This document shows positions 44,918 to 48,819 of a DNA stretch of 48,819 nucleotides, one piece after another. Source of the DNA: Thiocapsa sp. (GTDB taxonomy: Bacteria; Pseudomonadota; Gammaproteobacteria; Chromatiales; Chromatiaceae); assembly GCF_022340925.1 (NCBI RefSeq), contig NZ_JAJDNA010000062.1:1-48819 (forward strand), in the 5' to 3' direction. Position 1 is the stretch's first letter. Each line of letters begins with the position of its first letter. The translations under genes were made by a program, and so were the position numbers. The notes beneath the pieces are model-generated. The model made no database searches and was not told the DNA's origin. It saw nothing but the letters and a program-made list of their open reading frames with translations.

Positions 44918-45790
44918 ATGACGAGCCCAGTCTCCCATACCGAGTCGGTCAATCGGTCCCGCGCCGTCGAGCAACTGGTCATCGGGCAGGCGACCTCCGA
45001 CGGCGCCGGCGTGACCCTGACCCGCGTCCTTACCCAGCCGCTGCAGCAACGCCTCGACCCCTTCCTGATGCTCGACGCCTTCGGCAGCGACGACCCGGAT
45101 GACTATATCGCCGGGTTTCCCGACCACCCGCACCGCGGCTTCGAGACCGTCACCTACATGGTCGCCGGACGCCTGCTGCATCGCGACAGCGCTGGCCATG
45201 AGGGTCTGATCGAGACCGGCGGCGTGCAGTGGATGACGGCCGGGCGCGGGCTGATCCATGCCGAGATCCCGCAGCAGAGGGACGGGCGCATGGAAGGCTT
45301 CCAACTTTGGCTGAACCTGCCGGCCCGCGACAAGATGAGGGCACCCTGGTATCGCAACTTCACGGCACCCGAGCTCCCAAGTCTTTTGACCGAGGATCGG
45401 GCGAGGGTGACCGTGATTGCGGGTGTGAGCCGGGCCGTGACGGGCGCGGTGACGCGGGAGACCACGGCCCCGCTGTTCCTGGACCTGCATCTGCCGGCAG
45501 GCGCGCGCTTCGCGCAAGCGCTGCCGCCCGAGCACAACGCCTTCGTCTATGTCTACCGCGGTCAGATCGAGATCGCCGGCCAATCCGTTCCGGCCCAACG
45601 CATGGCGATCCTCGCAAACGACCCGGTCGCCGACGGTGTGGTGGTCGAGGCGAGTGTGGACGCACGTGTCTTGCTGATCGCCGGCCGGCCGCTGCGCGAG
45701 CCGATCGCCCAATACGGTCCCTTCGTCATGACCACGGCTGAAGAGATCCGCCAGGCGGTGCGCGACTTCAATGCCGGACGTCTCGCCTGA
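44918..45790 (+). CDS. Pirin-family protein
   Basis: Bicupin, metal-binding protein of 290 residues. The metal ligands are visible: two His in DHPHRGFETVTYMVAG and the His/Glu pair in GLIHAEIPQ. Bacterial pirins include quercetin dioxygenase-like enzymes and redox-linked regulators of central metabolism; the role here is not shown. The ATG at 44918 follows GGAGT; upstream in-frame starts overlap the LysR remnant and are unlikely. Confidence 0.92.
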   Translation: MTSPVSHTESVNRSRAVEQLVIGQATSDGAGVTLTRVLTQPLQQRLDPFLMLDAFGSDDPDDYIAGFPDHPHRGFETVTYMVAGRLLHRDSAGHEGLIETGGVQWMTAGRGLIHAEIPQQRDGRMEGFQLWLNLPARDKMRAPWYRNFTAPELPSLLTEDRARVTVIAGVSRAVTGAVTRETTAPLFLDLHLPAGARFAQALPPEHNAFVYVYRGQIEIAGQSVPAQRMAILANDPVADGVVVEASVDARVLLIAGRPLREPIAQYGPFVMTTAEEIRQAVRDFNAGRLA

Positions 45791-45872
45791 GTCGCCTGCA
45801 GGCTCGAACGCGCGGTGCGTGCCGGTCCGTTCCTCAATCCGGCTTCACGCCCCGCGCCACGCCGGTCGTTCC

Positions 45873-46292
45873 TCACCAGGTCAAGGTCTGCGTGTCATCC
45901 TTGAACAGCGCACCGCCTGTGAGGTCGGGGTTTCCGACCTCGAGTCCCGGGATCAGATCGCCGGCGCCGACGCCATAGTGCTTCATGCACATGGGGCAGA
46001 TCAGGACCTGCGCGCCTTTGTCCATCAAGGTCGCCAGGTCCACCTGATGTGAGCCGAAGGTCGAGGCATTCTGTTTCGCGCCGATGAAGACACCCTTGTC
46101 GTTGAGGAAGATGGTCAAGGGGTGCCCGCGCTCGAATTGGTTGCGTCCGAACGTGATGGCCATGTTGGCGCGATGCGGGTCATCGGTCGTGAGATTGATG
46201 AAGAGCGGATCAGCGTCGCCCGCCACGGTGGGGGCGAGGGCATTGCCGGCGACGAGCAGGGCGGCGCACAGCAGCGTAGGCAAGAGCTTCAT
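45873..46292 (-). CDS. Secreted DsrE-family protein
   Basis: A 139-residue protein of the DsrE/DsrF-like fold. It begins with a signal peptide (MKLLPTLLCAALLVAGNAL to VAG), so it is probably periplasmic. The DsrE-like core reads LFINLTTDDPHRANMAITFG, LTIFLNDKGV and QVLICPMCMKHYGVGAGDLIPG, with a CxxC pair at the position where related proteins have sulfur-carrying cysteines. A role in sulfur or thiol handling is likely in a sulfur oxidiser but unproven. The ATG at 46292 defines the start; the long upstream frame runs into the hcp promoter region. It is divergent from hcp. Confidence 0.85.
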   Translation of the reverse strand: MKLLPTLLCAALLVAGNALAPTVAGDADPLFINLTTDDPHRANMAITFGRNQFERGHPLTIFLNDKGVFIGAKQNASTFGSHQVDLATLMDKGAQVLICPMCMKHYGVGAGDLIPGLEVGNPDLTGGALFKDDTQTLTW

Positions 46293-46628
46293 GGAGATCA
46301 CCCGAAGAGATGGCGGCCGACCCTCTGCCGGCGCCCGGCCCTGAGACTCTAAGACCAAGGTGCGGCGAGCCGCAACCGTGTCTTGCCATTCTTGCCGGGT
46401 TCGACGGTTCCGACCGCTCGGAGCCGCCTGACCGGTTTCCGCAGTCGTTCGTTCTGGAACCTGACCTGGATCAGGTTCGATCCGTGCCGGTTTGACCCGG
46501 ATCAAGGCCAGCCCCTTCCCGCCGAACCAGACTCCCGCTCGCGGACCGCCGGGTGTCCCGACACTCGCCGATGGGAGAAGCGGGTTGTCCACACCGATCG
46601 ACAGACGAACCCGAACAAAGGGGCCAAC
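46293..46628. other. 336-base divergent promoter region of dsrE-like and hcp
   Basis: No gene is supported. It contains two FNR/DNR-like sites (46461-46474 and 46492-46505) and the ribosome-binding site AAAGGGG before hcp. No clear -10 hexamers were picked out. Confidence 0.5.
46458..46505 (+). promoter_or_regulatory. Two FNR/DNR-type operators upstream of hcp
   Basis: TTGACCCGGATCAA at 46492-46505 fits the FNR/DNR consensus TTGA(T/C)-N4-ATCAA perfectly. A second, CTGACCTGGATCAG at 46461-46474, is one base off in each half and is part of a longer inverted repeat with arms AACCTGA and TCAGGTT. The centres are 31 bases apart, about three helical turns on one face of the DNA. The regulator encoded downstream of hcp has an FNR-like recognition helix. 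Confidence 0.75.
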
Positions 46629-47921
46629 ATGTATTGCAACCAATGCGAACAGACCTTTCGTCAAAGCGCCTGCGTCAACTCGCCGGGGACCTGCGGAAAG
46701 GACGAGGATGTCCAGTCCTTACAGGAGACCTTGCTCTTCGGTCTCAAAGGGATGGCCGCCTACGCCCATCATGCGAGGCGCCTCGGTAGATATGACGAGC
46801 AGGTGTCGGCCTTCATCGAGGAGGCCCTGTTCGCGACCATGACCAACGTCAACTTCGACCTGGAAACCCTCCTCGGCTACTGTCTGACATGCGGGGAGAT
46901 GAACCTGCGCGTGATGCAATTGCTGGACGAAGCCCACATGCAGGCCTTTGGTCGGCCGCAGCCGACGCGGGTCCGGGAGGGTACACGCGCCGGGCCCGGG
47001 ATCCTGGTCACCGGTCATGATCTGCTGGATCTCTGGACGCTCCTGGAGCAGGTCGAGGGCAGCGAGATCAAGGTCTACACGCATGGCGAGATGCTGCCGG
47101 CTCATATGTACACCGGCTTTCAGCAGCATCCCAACCTGGCCGGGCACTTCGGCGGTGCATGGCAGGACCAGAAGAAGGAGTTCGCGGCCTTCCCGGGACC
47201 TCTCGTCGGCACGACCAACTGTGTGTTGATTCCGCCGGAGACCTATCGCGACCGGCTGTTCACCACCAACGCGGTCGCGATGCCAGGGGGGCGCCGCATC
47301 ACGGAAGGCGACTTTGCACCGGTGATTGCAGCCGCCCGCGCCTGCCCCCCTTGTCCGGAGCAGCAGACCGGTGAGTCGACGGTGGGATTCCATCGGACCG
47401 TCCTGCTCGAACAGGCCGCGACCATCGTCGAGGCCGTGCAGGCCGGCAAGATCAGCCGGTTCTTCGTGATCGGCGGTTGCGACGGCGCGGAGAAGGGGCG
47501 CAACTATTTCAGCGACTATGCCCAGGCGACACCGCCGGATTCTTTCATCATGACCCTGGGCTGCGGCAAGTTCCGCATCCGCGACCACGACTACGGTGAG
47601 CATCTGGGGCTGCCGCGGCTGCTTGACATGGGCCAGTGCAATGACGCCTACGGTGCGATTGCCGTTGCCGCGGCGCTGGCCGAGGCCTTCGACTGCGATA
47701 TCGACGCGCTGCCGCTTACCCTGGTGATCAGTTGGTTCGAGCAGAAGGCCGTGGCGGTGCTTCTGACCTTGCTGCATCTGGGCGTGAGGGGCATCACCCT
47801 GGGTCCCAATCCGCCCGCCTTCATCACGCCGAACATCCTTCGGCTGCTGCAGGAGACCTACGATCTGCGTCTGAGCGGTGGCGATGCACACCGGGACCTC
47901 CGCGTCGCCATGGCCCGATGA
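46629..47921 (+). CDS. hcp: Hybrid cluster protein (hydroxylamine reductase-like), short form
   Basis: Iron-sulfur-oxygen hybrid cluster enzyme linked to NO and hydroxylamine detoxification. The protein has 430 residues, over 100 fewer than the E. coli enzyme. The N-terminal cluster is MYCNQCEQTFRQSACVNSPG and TCGKDED, spacing CX2CX8CX6C. After it the sequence passes quickly to LETLLGYCLTCGEMN, so one three-helix domain appears shortened, as in class III Hcps. Hybrid-cluster ligands are in VGTTNCVLIP, VIGGCDGAEKGR, TLGCGKFRI and DMGQCNDAYGAIAVA. The ATG at 46629 follows AAAGGGG. It is followed by its likely regulator; no hcr reductase is seen. Confidence 0.93.
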   Translation: MYCNQCEQTFRQSACVNSPGTCGKDEDVQSLQETLLFGLKGMAAYAHHARRLGRYDEQVSAFIEEALFATMTNVNFDLETLLGYCLTCGEMNLRVMQLLDEAHMQAFGRPQPTRVREGTRAGPGILVTGHDLLDLWTLLEQVEGSEIKVYTHGEMLPAHMYTGFQQHPNLAGHFGGAWQDQKKEFAAFPGPLVGTTNCVLIPPETYRDRLFTTNAVAMPGGRRITEGDFAPVIAAARACPPCPEQQTGESTVGFHRTVLLEQAATIVEAVQAGKISRFFVIGGCDGAEKGRNYFSDYAQATPPDSFIMTLGCGKFRIRDHDYGEHLGLPRLLDMGQCNDAYGAIAVAAALAEAFDCDIDALPLTLVISWFEQKAVAVLLTLLHLGVRGITLGPNPPAFITPNILRLLQETYDLRLSGGDAHRDLRVAMAR

Positions 47922-47985
47922 CTCGGGCGGTTGACAGGACCGGTCTCGTCGGTCGACTCTGGACCCCGATCTCCCGCCGGCGCAG

Positions 47986-47999
47986 TGGATCGGCGTCAA
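47986..47999 (-). promoter_or_regulatory. FNR/DNR-type site before the regulator gene
   Basis: On the minus strand TTGACGCCGATCCA matches TTGAC-N4-ATCAA with one mismatch. It lies 19 bases before the regulator start codon, so binding there could cause autorepression. Confidence 0.5.
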
Positions 48000-48017
48000 G
48001 TCCGACAGGCTGCTAGG

Positions 48018-48734
48018 ATGATACAGGAGCTGAAGACGGCACCCCTACTGGTCCATCTGAGGAGCGAGCAGCTGGAGCGCGTCAGCCGACACGCCGAGCG
48101 CGTCGTCCTCGGCGCCGATCAGCTCTTGTTCAGCCAGGGCGACCTCGCGGGGCGTTTCTATCTGGTCCTGCGGGGTCAGATTCAGCTCTTTCGGCTCTCG
48201 ACGGGCGGGGCGGTGAAGGTCATCGAGCTGGTGTCAGCGGGCCAGACCTTTGCCGAGGCACTCATGTTTCTCAACACACCGCGCTATCCGGTCTGTGCCG
48301 CGGCGCTGACGCCGGCGGAGCTGCTGAGTATCGATTCGAGCGATTTCGCCGCGATGTTGCGCGAGTCCGTCGATACCTGTTTCGTCATGCTCGGGGCGCT
48401 GAGCCAGCGTTTGCGTGGTCTGATCGGTGAGATCGACAACCTGACCATGCACAGCGCGAGCAGTCGGGTCGCCCGTTATCTGCTGGCCAAGAGCCAGCCG
48501 GATCGGCGCTCGGTCAGGCTGGATGTCCGCAAGGGTGTGCTGGCATCCCGCCTCTCGATCCAGCCCGAGACCTTCTCCCGGGTCGTCAAAGATCTCGGTG
48601 GACGCGGCATCATCGATCTGCGCGGCTCGCATGTGACGATTCTCGATCGCGCGGCGCTCGCCGAGGTGGCGGGGGTGGCGGACAACATGGATCTGGGGCC
48701 GCTTCCCGACGGGTTGCCGGAGCCGCGGGCGTGA
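48018..48734 (+). CDS. Crp/Fnr-family regulator, DNR/HcpR-like
   Basis: A 238-residue transcription factor: cNMP-binding-like sensor domain (about residues 10-125), dimer helix, and winged helix-turn-helix (about 145-210). The recognition helix LSIQPETFSRVVKDL has the Glu184-x-x-Ser187-Arg188 pattern that FNR uses to read TTGA half-sites, matching the sites found near hcp, this gene and ygbA. It has no N-terminal Cys cluster, so it is not an iron-sulfur FNR; NO-sensing DNR/NnrR or HcpR types are closer. Starts upstream of 48018 (to 47931) lack family similarity. Confidence 0.85.
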   Translation: MIQELKTAPLLVHLRSEQLERVSRHAERVVLGADQLLFSQGDLAGRFYLVLRGQIQLFRLSTGGAVKVIELVSAGQTFAEALMFLNTPRYPVCAAALTPAELLSIDSSDFAAMLRESVDTCFVMLGALSQRLRGLIGEIDNLTMHSASSRVARYLLAKSQPDRRSVRLDVRKGVLASRLSIQPETFSRVVKDLGGRGIIDLRGSHVTILDRAALAEVAGVADNMDLGPLPDGLPEPRA

Positions 48735-48743
48735 CCGGGAGGC

Positions 48744-48757
48744 TTGACCTCGATCAC
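48744..48757 (+). promoter_or_regulatory. FNR/DNR-type site before the ygbA-like gene
   Basis: TTGACCTCGATCAC matches TTGAC-N4-ATCAA except for the last base. It ends 12 bases before the start codon at 48769, which is very close and would cover the usual ribosome-binding position. Confidence 0.5.
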
Positions 48758-48768
48758 GGCCACACGCG

Positions 48769-48819
48769 ATGAACCCGGGTCCCCGTATCACGCGTGAGAA
48801 GAAGACCATCGCCGCGATG
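48769..48819 (+). CDS. YgbA-like protein, N-terminal fragment at the window edge
   Basis: Only 17 codons are visible: MNPGPRITREKKTIAAM. The pattern R-I-x-R-E-x-K-T-I-x-x-M is how I remember the start of the YgbA_NO family (nitric oxide-responsive; E. coli YgbA is controlled by NsrR). Its place after hcp and a DNR-like regulator agrees. The identification rests on very few residues and on context. No good ribosome-binding site is seen; an in-frame stop at 48745 excludes a longer start. Confidence 0.5.
   Translation, partial: MNPGPRITREKKTIAAM

Noticed and set aside
46471..46495. tRNA-like T-loop GGTTCGATCC
   Set aside because: The flanking bases do not form a T-stem, and no acceptor or anticodon arm is present; the bases belong to the operator region before hcp.

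Overview
The window is high-GC DNA with tightly packed operons and looks like a gammaproteobacterium. Phosphoribulokinase (Calvin cycle), a complete rnfABCDGE set, a DsrE-family sulfur protein, a glycogen phosphorylase and the gammaproteobacterial orders miaB-ybeZ-ybeY-ybeX and metG/apbC/dcd together suggest a purple sulfur bacterium (Chromatiaceae-like). That placement is inferred from gene content and was not tested by comparison. No tRNA, rRNA, CRISPR array, insertion sequence or prophage was seen.

Layout. 0.7-4.5 kb: tRNA modification and ribosome maturation operon (miaB, phoH-like, ybeY, corC-like), without the usual lnt. 4.7-5.6 kb: phosphoribulokinase on the minus strand. 6.2-8.4 kb: hybrid histidine kinase. 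8.4-13.6 kb: rnfABCDGE on the minus strand. 13.7-19.3 kb: metG, apbC, dcd and a GT4 glycosyltransferase. 19.3-25.5 kb: a small secreted protein, then a phosphate operon (pstS1-pstC1-pstA1-pstB1-phoU) behind a Pho box. 25.7-26.0 kb: a short ferritin-like protein of the encapsulated-ferritin type with no encapsulin gene nearby. 26.1-28.8 kb: a pterin cluster (carbinolamine dehydratase, a PTPS/QueD-like protein, two short-chain dehydrogenases). 29.0-33.7 kb: a lipoprotein, glycogen phosphorylase, an 86-residue unknown and a third PstS-like protein. 33.8-38.0 kb (minus): a ZIP-like transporter interrupted by two cyclic-nucleotide-binding-like domains, an AI-2E/PerM permease and an atypical Fic protein. 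38.1-43.3 kb (minus): a second phosphate operon (pstS2-pstC2-pstA2-pstB2) followed by a lipoprotein PstS, with phased Pho half-sites upstream. 43.5-46.3 kb: mtgA, a LysR remnant, a pirin and a secreted DsrE-like protein. 46.4 kb to the end: a short hybrid cluster protein, a Crp/Fnr-family regulator and the first codons of a YgbA-like gene, each with a TTGAC-N4-ATCAA-like site upstream.

How the parts fit. Phosphate uptake dominates: two different Pst transporters, four periplasmic phosphate-binding proteins and PhoU occupy about 24 kb, with glycogen phosphorylase in between. Both pst operons have a hairpin terminator between pstS and pstC, which would give more binding protein than permease. 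The right end reads as a nitric oxide/hydroxylamine stress regulon. The strongest unusual candidates are the ZIP-cNMP fusion, the shell-less encapsulated-ferritin homologue, the pterin cluster with altered active-site residues, the Fic protein without the catalytic histidine, and a dispersed repeat of about 42 bp present four times, three of them beside pst genes.
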